A DNA stretch of 15,813 nt, taken from positions 1 to 15,813 of the forward strand of contig JBCCFX010000078.1 in the NCBI GenBank assembly GCA_039029515.1. Direction: 5' to 3'. Of this stretch, positions 6,480 to 13,601 are shown one piece after another. Within the stretch, counting starts at the first letter, position 1, and the number at the start of each line of letters is the position of its first letter. This DNA is from JBCCFX01 sp039029515 (GTDB lineage Bacteria > Planctomycetota > Phycisphaerae > Phycisphaerales > SM1A02). The position numbers and the translations under genes were made by a program. The notes beneath the pieces were generated by a model. It worked only from the letters and a program-made list of their open reading frames with translations. It did no database searches and had not been told where the DNA came from.

Positions 6480-7441
6480 TTGGACGTCAGCAGCGCTCGC
6501 GCCAGTAATGCCGCGCCAAGCACGCCGGCATCCGCTTCCAATGCCGTCATGACAAACGCACACCGTTTTGCCTGCGGAGGAAAGACGGCGCGATCGAATG
6601 CGGTTTTGACCTGATCGATGTACGTCTGGCCGAACGCCTCGGTCAGGCCGCCGCCGAGCACAATGACCGACAGTGACAGCACGCTGACGACATTCGCGAG
6701 TGCGACGCCAAGTCGCTCGGCACCATGGTCGATCACCGTTCGCGCAAGCGGATCGTTCGCGTGATACGCCTCGCGCAGTGCATCGGTGTCGATGTGCGAC
6801 GCATCGCCCTGGCAACGTTCATGCATCATGGATGATGAATCGCGCGTGAAGTGATCAGCGAAGAGCCGTTTCATGCCGGCGCGTCCTGCAAAGTCCTCGA
6901 CGACCCGTCGATCCTCCTCGCCGAATGGGTCGCTGACGCTCTGGCCGATCTCGCCTGCGGTTGACATGGCGCCGTGATACAAGGCGTGATTCAGAACCAG
7001 GCCGCCCCCGATGCCGGTCCCGACCCAGACTGCGAACAGATCGGCGTGACCACGACCTGCGCCGAGCTGGTGTTCGCCCCACGCGGCTGCGTTCACATCG
7101 TTGTCGATGGCGACAGGGCAACCGAGTCGTGCGGCGAGTCGATCGCGAAACGGTTCATCCTTCCATCCAAGGTTGAAAGCATCGAGCACGACGCCGGTCT
7201 CAACATCAACGGCACCAGCGACGGCCACGCCGACGGCCTGTATGGCGGTCCGGTCGATTGACGCGTCGACGCAGATGTCTTCAATGCCATCGGCGACATT
7301 GGCGACAACGTGGTCGAAACCGCGTTCGCCTTCGGTTCGTCGATGGTCACGATGGAGGATGCGGCCGTCTGCGTCGACGATGGCGATGAGCATGTTGGTG
7401 GCGCCGAGATCAACGCCGATGATGAATCCGTCTGCCTGCAT
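6455..7441 (-). CDS. ROK-family sugar kinase (glucokinase-like)
   Basis: A 328-residue cytoplasmic ASKHA-fold kinase. Visible motifs are the N-terminal phosphate loop 'GVDLGATN' (9-16), the central 'VAVAGAVD' (72-79), catalytic Asp115 in 'IDNDVNAAAWGE', and 'GTGIGGGL' (141-148). Together these identify the ROK family, which phosphorylates glucose or related sugars with ATP. It departs from many members in two ways: the zinc-binding C-x-C-G-x-x-G-C-x-E motif is absent, and the usual 'GEIGH' is 'GEIGQ' (Gln167), where the His normally touches sugar and zinc. The substrate is therefore uncertain. Start at ATG 7441, since the phosphate loop falls within ten residues as usual; the ribosome binding site is weak. 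It follows the DUF1579 gene by 129 bp, with a strong hairpin in between, so it is probably transcribed separately. Confidence 0.88.
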   Translation of the reverse strand: MQADGFIIGVDLGATNMLIAIVDADGRILHRDHRRTEGERGFDHVVANVADGIEDICVDASIDRTAIQAVGVAVAGAVDVETGVVLDAFNLGWKDEPFRDRLAARLGCPVAIDNDVNAAAWGEHQLGAGRGHADLFAVWVGTGIGGGLVLNHALYHGAMSTAGEIGQSVSDPFGEEDRRVVEDFAGRAGMKRLFADHFTRDSSSMMHERCQGDASHIDTDALREAYHANDPLARTVIDHGAERLGVALANVVSVLSLSVIVLGGGLTEAFGQTYIDQVKTAFDRAVFPPQAKRCAFVMTALEADAGVLGAALLARALLTSNQYGSLTN

Positions 7442-7513
7442 GGCTTCACTATATCGGCTTGATTGAGACCGTTGCGTTGTCGGCAGGGTGTGAGAACGAT
7501 TGGGTATGAACGA

Positions 7514-7541
7514 CAGCACGACGCCCGAAGGCGCCGTGCTG
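7514..7541 (-). terminator. Strong UUCG-tetraloop hairpin behind the DUF1579 gene
   Basis: A 12-bp stem closed by a UUCG tetraloop in the minus-strand RNA (CAGCACGGCGCC-UUCG-GGCGUCGUGCUG), with a single G-U wobble. On the plus strand the same position would be an A-C mismatch with a CGAA loop, so the structure is better formed in minus-strand RNA. It lies 30 bases beyond the stop at 7571. The sequence after the stem (TCGTTCATACC) is only mildly T-rich, so termination is likely but not certain. Confidence 0.6.
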
Positions 7542-7570
7542 CGATTGAATGCACATGGGACCTGACAGGC

Positions 7571-8287
7571 TCAGCCGGCCGTGCGTTCGAAGCGGCCTTC
7601 GAACGAGCGATACGCTTTACCGTTGGTGCCCACCGACCAGCCTTCTGCGATATGCACATCATGATTCGACATGTCCATTTCGCTCCATTGCGTGACCATC
7701 TTGCCGGTCGCGGGATCGCGCATGGTGCCGTACGAGCGGAACACATTCTCATCCGGATTGTACGAGCCGTGCATCGTCGTCAGCGCGGTGCTCATGTTTT
7801 CCATCCAGACCATTTCATACCGGCCATCCATGTTGTTGTAGCCGATGATCGCGATGGCTTTGAACTCACCCATGTCTGAATGAGACACGATGGTTTCCTT
7901 GAGGAAGTGTCCGTCGAGGATCCACTCGCGCGTCACGGTACTGGGAAACTCCATGACCGGTGCATCAGGCTTCATCCACAACCGCGCCGTACCTTCGAAT
8001 GTCCCGACGAGCGGGTCGAGGTAACGGTGGTGATCGCCGACGGTGCCGGCGGCCATCATGGCGGCCATTTCATCCTCGGTCCATCCGGCAGGAATCGCGT
8101 GATCACCGTGAGCGTGTCCATGAGCATGATCGTGGCCGTGATCGTGGTCGTGATCATGATGATGGCCATGGTCCTGGACCGGCGACGCCATCGCGATTCG
8201 ATCAAAGCTGGCATTGAACAGTGCACCGCAAGCAAACGCTGTGACTGCGACCGCGGTCATTCCGAATACTGTCTTGTTCATTCGCAT
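7571..8287 (-). CDS. Exported DUF1579 protein with His-rich N-terminal segment
   Basis: A 238-residue protein. Residues 1-35 form a signal peptide (MRMNKTVFG, hydrophobic 'MTAVAVTAFACGALF'). Residues 39-63 carry 13 His in 25 positions, alternating with Asp, Gly and Ala, as in metal-binding His tracts. The rest matches DUF1579, a family of unknown function: 'LDPLVGTFEG', 'REWILDGHFLKE', 'IIGYNNMDGRYEMVWME', 'STALTTMHGSY' in the usual order. The His tract suggests binding of zinc, copper or nickel outside the cytoplasm; that is inference. Four starts are close together (GTG 8296, ATG 8293, 8287, 8281). ATG 8287 is chosen because GGAG lies 8 bases upstream. It is downstream of gatA by about 140 bp. 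Confidence 0.85.
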   Translation of the reverse strand: MRMNKTVFGMTAVAVTAFACGALFNASFDRIAMASPVQDHGHHHDHDHDHGHDHAHGHAHGDHAIPAGWTEDEMAAMMAAGTVGDHHRYLDPLVGTFEGTARLWMKPDAPVMEFPSTVTREWILDGHFLKETIVSHSDMGEFKAIAIIGYNNMDGRYEMVWMENMSTALTTMHGSYNPDENVFRSYGTMRDPATGKMVTQWSEMDMSNHDVHIAEGWSVGTNGKAYRSFEGRFERTAG

Positions 8288-8377
8288 CGTCATCACTCCG
8301 TCAAAGTTCGTGACGCGAGCACTCGATGACTGCCGTGCACCCCGCTCGGCAGACGTTCGGGCTTGTCAGGCACTCGC

Positions 8378-8397
8378 AGCGCGTATGGTACCGCGCT
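8378..8397 (-). terminator. Weak hairpin after gatA
   Basis: A perfect 6-bp stem, AGCGCG with CGCGCT, around an 8-base loop, about 30 bases beyond the gatA stop. No U-run follows. It could help end the gatCA transcript or be chance in GC-rich DNA. Confidence 0.25.
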
Positions 8398-8426
8398 CAC
8401 GCTCATGTCGAGCATGAATCGCGCGT

Positions 8427-9875
8427 TCAGGGCAGCGAAACGGGTTCATTCGCGGTCAATACGCGTGCGGCGGCAAAAAGCGTGGGTTCGGCAAACGGAG
8501 CGGCAGTGAGCTGCACACCGACCGGCAGGTTTGCATTTTCGTGAACACCCATTGGAACGGACATCGCGCACAAGCCCGCAATGTTCGCGTCCACCGTGAA
8601 CACATCGCACTGATACATCTCAACGGGATCGGGGCGTTCGCCAAATCGAAATGCAGGCGTCGGCGTCGTCGGTCCAAGGATCACATCACATGATGAGAAG
8701 GCTCGCTCATAGCACGCTGCGATCCAACGACGAGCCTTCAGCGCCTTTCCGTAATACTGATCCGCATAGCCCGCGCTGAGGACAAAGGTGCCGACGAGAA
8801 TTCGCCGGCGTACTTCATCGCCAAACCCCTCGGAGCGACTTGCTGCATACAACGCTTCGAGGGACGCATCGTCTGTCAGCGCAGCGCGGCGTCCGTAGCG
8901 AATGCCGTCGTACCGAGCAAGGTTGCTTGATGCTTCGGCGGTGGCGATGAGGTAGTACGTCGCAATGCTGATGTCGGGTGGCGGCAGCGTGACATCCACG
9001 AATGATGCGCCCGCTTCAGCCATGCGATCGCGCGCTGCATCAACGGTGCGACGAACGTCGTTGTCCGTGATGGCGTCGAGATGAGCGGAGGACATCCCGA
9101 CACGCAGTTGCGTTGGCAGCGTTGCGGCGCTGGTGACATCTTCGACATCATGCGCGGCCGTCGTGGCGTCATCAGGATCAACACCGGCGATCACGGCGTA
9201 CAACTGTGCGGCATCATCCACACTTGCCGTCATGGGACCGATCTGATCGAGGCTTGAACCGAAGGCGACGAGGCCCGAACGGCTGACGCGGCCGTAACTC
9301 GGTTTGAATCCCACGATGCCGCAGAATGCCGCCGGCTGTCGAATCGACCCGCCGGTATCTGAGCCTAAGGCTGCGGAGACACAGCCGGATGCGACGGCGG
9401 CTGCACTCCCGCTCGAGGAACCGCCGGGGACGTGTTCGGTGTTCCACGGATTGCGCGCACGACCGAACGCACCGTGCTCGCCGGATGATCCCATGGCGAA
9501 TTCATCGCAATGCGTACGACCGATGATGATTGCGCCGGCGGCCTCGAGGCGTTGAACCACGGTGGCGTCGAATGGACTGACATACCCTTCGAGCATGCGG
9601 CTGCTTGCTGTCGACGTGCCGTGCCGGCTGACGATGTTGTCCTTGATGGCGATCGGTACACCCGCGAGCGCGCCCGGCGAGTGGCCGGCAGCGCGATCTG
9701 CGTCGATGCGTTCGGCGGCTTGTCGGGCCTCATCGGCATAAACCTCGCGGAACGCTTGCACATCGGCGTTGACACGATCGATGTGCTGGAGACTGCGCTC
9801 CACTTCATCGCACGCGGTCGATGTTCCGGCGTGTTGTTCATTGACGATCGTCTGGATCGTCCGCGCCGAGGTCAC
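8427..9875 (-). CDS. gatA: Asp-tRNA(Asn)/Glu-tRNA(Gln) amidotransferase subunit A
   Basis: A 482-residue amidase-signature enzyme. In the GatCAB complex it frees ammonia from glutamine for amidation of mischarged Glu-tRNA(Gln) or Asp-tRNA(Asn). The Ser-cisSer-Lys triad is in place: Lys78 in 'VPIAIKDNIV', cis-Ser153 in 'GGSSSGSAAA' and nucleophile Ser177 in 'GSDTGGSIRQ'. The length is normal for GatA. The start is GTG 9873-9875, overlapping the gatC stop by four bases (GTGA), with GGAG 7 bases upstream; no nearby ATG is in frame. gatB is not in the window, so the partner subunit must be encoded elsewhere. Confidence 0.97.
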   Translation of the reverse strand: MTSARTIQTIVNEQHAGTSTACDEVERSLQHIDRVNADVQAFREVYADEARQAAERIDADRAAGHSPGALAGVPIAIKDNIVSRHGTSTASSRMLEGYVSPFDATVVQRLEAAGAIIIGRTHCDEFAMGSSGEHGAFGRARNPWNTEHVPGGSSSGSAAAVASGCVSAALGSDTGGSIRQPAAFCGIVGFKPSYGRVSRSGLVAFGSSLDQIGPMTASVDDAAQLYAVIAGVDPDDATTAAHDVEDVTSAATLPTQLRVGMSSAHLDAITDNDVRRTVDAARDRMAEAGASFVDVTLPPPDISIATYYLIATAEASSNLARYDGIRYGRRAALTDDASLEALYAASRSEGFGDEVRRRILVGTFVLSAGYADQYYGKALKARRWIAACYERAFSSCDVILGPTTPTPAFRFGERPDPVEMYQCDVFTVDANIAGLCAMSVPMGVHENANLPVGVQLTAAPFAEPTLFAAARVLTANEPVSLP

Positions 9876-10183
9876 GATGAGTCTCCACTACCGATGACTT
9901 TGGGGACCGCCACGAAGCGATCTTCGATCGCCGGCGCATTTCGGGTGAGATCACCCAGCGCGAGCGGTGTCCCAGCTTCGTCGTCGTGCAGTCGATTGAC
10001 AACATTGGCAGGACGCGGAAGTGGTTCCAGGTCATCGAGATCGATGGCATCGAGGGCAGACACGAATGCAAGGATCCGCGCCATTTCGTCGTGCAGGCGC
10101 TCGGCCTCCTGTTCGTCGATCCGGAGTCGCGCGAGGCGGGCCAGATGCGGGATTAGATCTCGATTAATCGGCGATTCGGACAT
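9872..10183 (-). CDS. gatC: Asp-tRNA(Asn)/Glu-tRNA(Gln) amidotransferase subunit C
   Basis: A 103-residue protein with the GatC pattern: an N-terminal helix 'LIPHLARLARLRIDEQEAER', a middle 'LDDLEPLPRPANVVNRLHDD' that wraps the GatA-GatB interface, and the C-terminal 'NAPAIEDRFVAVPKVI' that nearly all members share. It stabilises and links GatA and GatB. It is first in a gatC-gatA pair with a 4-bp overlap. The ATG at 10183 gives the usual N-terminus, but no clear Shine-Dalgarno sequence precedes it (TAGCCTCCCGGC), so it may be translated from a weak site or near-leaderless transcript. Confidence 0.96.
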   Translation of the reverse strand: MSESPINRDLIPHLARLARLRIDEQEAERLHDEMARILAFVSALDAIDLDDLEPLPRPANVVNRLHDDEAGTPLALGDLTRNAPAIEDRFVAVPKVIGSGDSS

Positions 10184-10247
10184 GCCGGGAGGCTACCACA
10201 TCCATCCAGTCAATCGCACGTTCCGTCGCGACCTGACGGATTTCAAC

Positions 10248-10276
10248 TTGGGATCGTGCAAGGTCGATTCCATGAT
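10248..10276 (+). promoter_or_regulatory. Candidate promoter of the efflux genes
   Basis: TTGGGA (10248-10253), then 17 bases, then CATGAT (10271-10276): four of six matches to each consensus hexamer with ideal spacing. It would give a leader of about 115 bases before the ATG at 10398. The 10184-10397 gap is shared with the divergent gatC. Confidence 0.3.
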
Positions 10277-10336
10277 GAACTCCGGCTACCCTTACTGGCG
10301 ACCAGAACGCCCCTGATCGACCTCGTCGGCGAGCCC

Positions 10337-10355
10337 TTGGTGACGGATCACCGAA
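10337..10355. promoter_or_regulatory. Inverted repeat upstream of the efflux genes, candidate operator
   Basis: TTGGTGA-CGGA-TCACCGAA: arms pair over seven positions, one of them a G-T. It lies 43 bases upstream of the adaptor start codon. Efflux operons are often controlled by repressors binding such sites, but no regulator gene lies beside this one. It could also be an RNA stem in the leader. Confidence 0.3.
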
Positions 10356-10397
10356 CGGGATGTCCGACGGTATTGATGTACGAGACCACGCGAAACC

Positions 10398-11735
10398 ATG
10401 CCACCACGAGCCAATTGGATCATCATGTTCCTGACACGTGCCGTCGTGTGCATCGTGATCATCTTCGTCGGGATGAGCATCTTCCGATTTCTGGCGGGCA
10501 CCAAACAGCCGCCAGCGACCAGTGATCGTAACGAGGTCGCGCAGCGCGTGATCGTGATGAATGCGACGCCCCAACCCGTGACGCGCTCGTGGGAGGGCTT
10601 CGGCACCGCGCGAGCGATGGATGAGGCCGAGGTTCCGGCGCGCGTGACCGCAACAGTTCAGGACGTGCCGGACGGTCTCGAACCGGGTGTTCGGGTCTCG
10701 GTTGGCGACGTTCTGGCTCGATTGGACGAGAGCGATTTTCAGCGACAGGTCGAGATTTCGGACTTCACGATTACCAATCTTGAAGCACAGATCAGCCAGC
10801 TCGACGTGGAAGAGCAAAGCTGGGCGTCTCGCGTGTTGCTTTCTGAGGACGACGTTCGTCTGACCGAAGCGGAATATGAACGTGTGAAGGACGCTGCGAA
10901 CAAGGGCGTGGCCAAAGACCGCGAGGTTGATCTGGCGGAACAGTCCGTGGTGCAGGCTCGAACAAATCTCGTCAGCACGCGTGAGCAATATCAGCGCGTG
11001 GCACCTCGACGTGCGAGCTTGCTGGCGCAGATCGAGGTCCAGAAAGCAACGCGTCGACTTGCGAAGCTCAATGTTGAGCGTTGCTCGATCACGGCTCCAA
11101 TCGATGGCGTGCTTGCGACATTCGACATTGAACCGGGCGAGAACGTCACCGTCGGGACGCAGATTGCCCGAATCGTGGACGTCGATCACATTGAAGTGCC
11201 GATTCGTATGCCGGCGAGCGCACGGCCTCGGCTTCATGTTGGTGATGAGGTCCGACTGGCCGCGACCGGCGAGTTGATGAAGACATGGTCTGCCAGCGTC
11301 ACGCGCATCTCGCCAGTGGACGATGAAGCGACGCGAACGTTGGTGATCTTTGCCGAGATCACGCAATCGTCTGATGATCCTGATCGACTCGCGCCCGGCA
11401 TGTTTGTGCAGGCGGTCGTCGAAGAAGGTTCGCAGCAGAGTCGATGGATCGTGCCACGTCGGTCGGTTCAGGACGGTCAGGTCATTCAGGTTCAGGATGG
11501 CACGGTCAAGCGCGTTCCGGTCGAGATCGACTTCCAGGTTGAGCAGACATTCAGCACGTTCGGCTTGCCGGATACGCACTGGATCGTGCTCGACACGGAT
11601 CTTGGCGAAGGCTACATCGTGATCACCGCAACGCGATCGCTCAACGATGGCATGCTGGTCGAACCTGTTCTGGGCAATGTTGCGAACGCACAATCCCCGA
11701 CGTCCGGCACGTCCGCCGGCGTCAACGGAGGTTGA
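10398..11735 (+). CDS. RND efflux periplasmic adaptor subunit (HlyD/AcrA type)
   Basis: A 445-residue membrane fusion protein linking an inner-membrane RND pump to an outer-membrane channel. An N-terminal TM anchor (about residues 8-32) is followed by the first half of a lipoyl domain (about 75-110, 'PARVTATVQDV', 'GDVLARLDESDF'), an alpha-helical hairpin (about 111-225, Gln/Glu-rich with many charged residues), the second lipoyl half ('SITAPIDGVLATFDIEPGE', about 230-249), then beta-barrel and membrane-proximal domains. There is no lipobox Cys. Start at ATG 10398; ATG 10425 is an alternative, and neither has a strong ribosome site. The stop is 3 bases before the GTG of the permease, so the two are one operon. 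No TolC-like gene is in the window. Confidence 0.92.
   Translation: MPPRANWIIMFLTRAVVCIVIIFVGMSIFRFLAGTKQPPATSDRNEVAQRVIVMNATPQPVTRSWEGFGTARAMDEAEVPARVTATVQDVPDGLEPGVRVSVGDVLARLDESDFQRQVEISDFTITNLEAQISQLDVEEQSWASRVLLSEDDVRLTEAEYERVKDAANKGVAKDREVDLAEQSVVQARTNLVSTREQYQRVAPRRASLLAQIEVQKATRRLAKLNVERCSITAPIDGVLATFDIEPGENVTVGTQIARIVDVDHIEVPIRMPASARPRLHVGDEVRLAATGELMKTWSASVTRISPVDDEATRTLVIFAEITQSSDDPDRLAPGMFVQAVVEEGSQQSRWIVPRRSVQDGQVIQVQDGTVKRVPVEIDFQVEQTFSTFGLPDTHWIVLDTDLGEGYIVITATRSLNDGMLVEPVLGNVANAQSPTSGTSAGVNGG
11727..11731 (+). promoter_or_regulatory. Strong Shine-Dalgarno for the RND permease GTG start
   Basis: GGAGG, 7 bases before the GTG at 11739, embedded in the last codons of the adaptor gene. 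This fixes the permease start and explains its GTG codon; other starts downstream lack such a site. Confidence 0.75.
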
Positions 11736-11738
11736 TCG

Positions 11739-13601
11739 GTGAGTCTTCCTTCCTTTGGTGTTCGCAAACCCGTTCCCGTGAACCTGCTGATGATCGCCTT
11801 CATCATGGGCGGTATTGTCGGCGGCTTGACGATGACGCGCGAGTTCTTTCCGGATCTCACGCCGGAGTCGGCAAGCATCAACCTGCCGTATCCGGGCGCG
11901 ACGCCGGAGGAGATCGAAGAGACGCTCGCGCTCAAGGTCGAAGATAAAATCGCGGACCTCGATGAAGTCGATTCGATGACGACGACGCTCGCCGAAGGCG
12001 GCGGCGGGATCGTGGTTGAATTTCGCGATGGCATCGACAGCATCAGTGATGCCGTCAACGAAGTTGAGCTTGCTGTCGAAAGCCTGCTCGATCTGCCGGA
12101 TGAAGCGGAACGCATTCAGGTGTTTGAGATCGAGCCGGCGATACCGGCGATCTTCCTGACGCTCTATGGTGATGCGCCTGAAGACGTGCTGAAGACGACC
12201 ATCCGAGAGATCAAGGACGATCTCAAGTCGATGCCCGGCATGGGGCAGATCGAAATCACAGGCACGCGCGACTACGAAGTGCGGGTCGATATCGATCGTG
12301 ATGCGTTGTTGTCGTTCGGCATCAGCCTCCCCGACATTGCAAGCCGCATTCGCGGTTGGATGACGGACATTCCCGGTGGTACGGTCCGAACGAACACCGG
12401 TGACTTCACGGTTCGAACGATGGGCGTCGAAGAGCGCTCGGAAGCCATTCGCGACATCGTCGTGCTGGCGACGGCGGATGGACAGGTGGTACGCGTCCGA
12501 GACATCGGCACCGTGTCGGAAGGTTTCGTTGATGAACTCGTCGAGACCCGATTCGCCACGCATGAGAACGCCGGTCCGTGCGCGACGCTGACGATCAGCA
12601 AGGTCGGCGATCAGGATGCGGTGGAGATTGCCGAGATGGTCCGCGCGTATGCGGATGCGCGGTCGGGCAAACCGTTCGAAGCCGGGGTTATGGATCGTCT
12701 CGGATTGGCGCAACGCGAGTTGGCGTACAACGTCGGCTTGAAGGCTTCGCCGTTGCCGGAAGGCACGAGCCTGATGACGCATTCGGATCTCGCGCGGTTC
12801 ATCGAAGGCCGATTGGCCTTGCTGAGTCGCAATGCGTTCTGGGGCATGATTCTCGTGTTCGCAACCCTGTTGATCTTCCTGAACTGGCGTGTCGCATTCT
12901 GGGTTGGTATGGGACTCGCCACCGCGATGTGCGGCACGTTGATGGCGATGAATCTGCTCGGCGTCACGTTGAACCTGTTGACGATGTTCGGTTTGATCAT
13001 CGTGCTTGGTCTGTTGGTGGATGACGCGATCGTCGTCGCCGAGAACATTCAGGCATGGCATGACCGCAAAGAAACTTCACTCGTTGGCGCGATCAAGGGC
13101 GCGGAGGAAGTGTTCTGGCCGGTCTGCGCGACCGTGATGACGAGTATCGTGGCGTTCCTGCCGCTGCTGTTAATCAAGGGCGAGACCGGCGATCTCATGG
13201 GTGCATTGCCATGGGTCGTGACGATTGCCCTGTTAATGAGCTTGATCGAATCCGTACTGATTCTGCCCAGCCACATGGGACACAGTCTGCAGAAGCGTGA
13301 TAAGTCGAAGCCGAACCGCTTCACCAAGGTGCTGGCTGGTTATGAACACGCGCGGGATCGGATTATTCAGGACGGTGTGCTTCCGCTGTACGAAAAGGTA
13401 TTGCGCTGGTGCTTGAAGTATCGGTACGTGAGCCTGAGCATTGCGTTGGCGACGTTCATGTCGACCATGGGCATGATCGCAAGCGGAAAGACTGAATTTG
13501 AATTCCTGCCGTCGAGCGATTCCGAAACGCTGATCATCAACCTGCGCATGCCGGTCGGGACACCGATCGACGAAACGAAGGTGGTAGTCGAGAAGCTCTA
13601 G
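11739..13601 (+). CDS. RND efflux permease, N-terminal part, ended by in-frame TAG
   Basis: The first 620 residues of an RND-family proton-driven exporter. TM1 is at about 11-32, then the first periplasmic loop (about 35-362), then TM2-TM6 (about 366-512) and TM7 (about 563-582). The TM4 proton-relay pair Asp428-Asp429 is in 'VLGLLVDDAIVVAENI'. After TM7 the chain enters the second periplasmic domain ('FLPSSDSETLIINLRMPVGT') and stops at TAG 13599-13601. Full RND pumps continue for about 450 more residues with TM8-TM12, and exactly that sequence follows in the same frame. This entry is therefore one part of an interrupted gene. Start GTG with GGAGG upstream. Alone it would end with a broken periplasmic domain. 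The substrate is unknown. Confidence 0.9.
   Translation: MSLPSFGVRKPVPVNLLMIAFIMGGIVGGLTMTREFFPDLTPESASINLPYPGATPEEIEETLALKVEDKIADLDEVDSMTTTLAEGGGGIVVEFRDGIDSISDAVNEVELAVESLLDLPDEAERIQVFEIEPAIPAIFLTLYGDAPEDVLKTTIREIKDDLKSMPGMGQIEITGTRDYEVRVDIDRDALLSFGISLPDIASRIRGWMTDIPGGTVRTNTGDFTVRTMGVEERSEAIRDIVVLATADGQVVRVRDIGTVSEGFVDELVETRFATHENAGPCATLTISKVGDQDAVEIAEMVRAYADARSGKPFEAGVMDRLGLAQRELAYNVGLKASPLPEGTSLMTHSDLARFIEGRLALLSRNAFWGMILVFATLLIFLNWRVAFWVGMGLATAMCGTLMAMNLLGVTLNLLTMFGLIIVLGLLVDDAIVVAENIQAWHDRKETSLVGAIKGAEEVFWPVCATVMTSIVAFLPLLLIKGETGDLMGALPWVVTIALLMSLIESVLILPSHMGHSLQKRDKSKPNRFTKVLAGYEHARDRIIQDGVLPLYEKVLRWCLKYRYVSLSIALATFMSTMGMIASGKTEFEFLPSSDSETLIINLRMPVGTPIDETKVVVEKL
13599..13601 (+). other. 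In-frame amber codon inside the RND permease
   Basis: Codon 621 of the permease frame is TAG (context CTC-TAG-TTG-GCG). The sequence before ('DETKVVVEKL') and after ('LASSTLPEVVSTW') reads as one continuous helix-turn segment of an RND periplasmic domain. One sense codon is replaced and no bases are lost or gained. GAG, AAG, CAG or TGG would each need one base change. It may be a nonsense mutation, a sequence error or a read-through codon. Confidence 0.85.

Noticed and set aside
8100..8170. CATGATCGTGG-like short tandem repeats, considered as a DNA repeat or CRISPR-like array
   Set aside because: The periodicity is explained by alternating His/Asp/Gly/Ala codons of the DUF1579 protein's His tract; there are no spacers or constant repeat unit.
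10164..13061. 965-codon open frame antisense to the adaptor and permease genes
   Set aside because: It is rich in Arg and His with no domain pattern and lies opposite clearly real genes. Codon bias in GC-rich genes often leaves this antisense phase free of stops.
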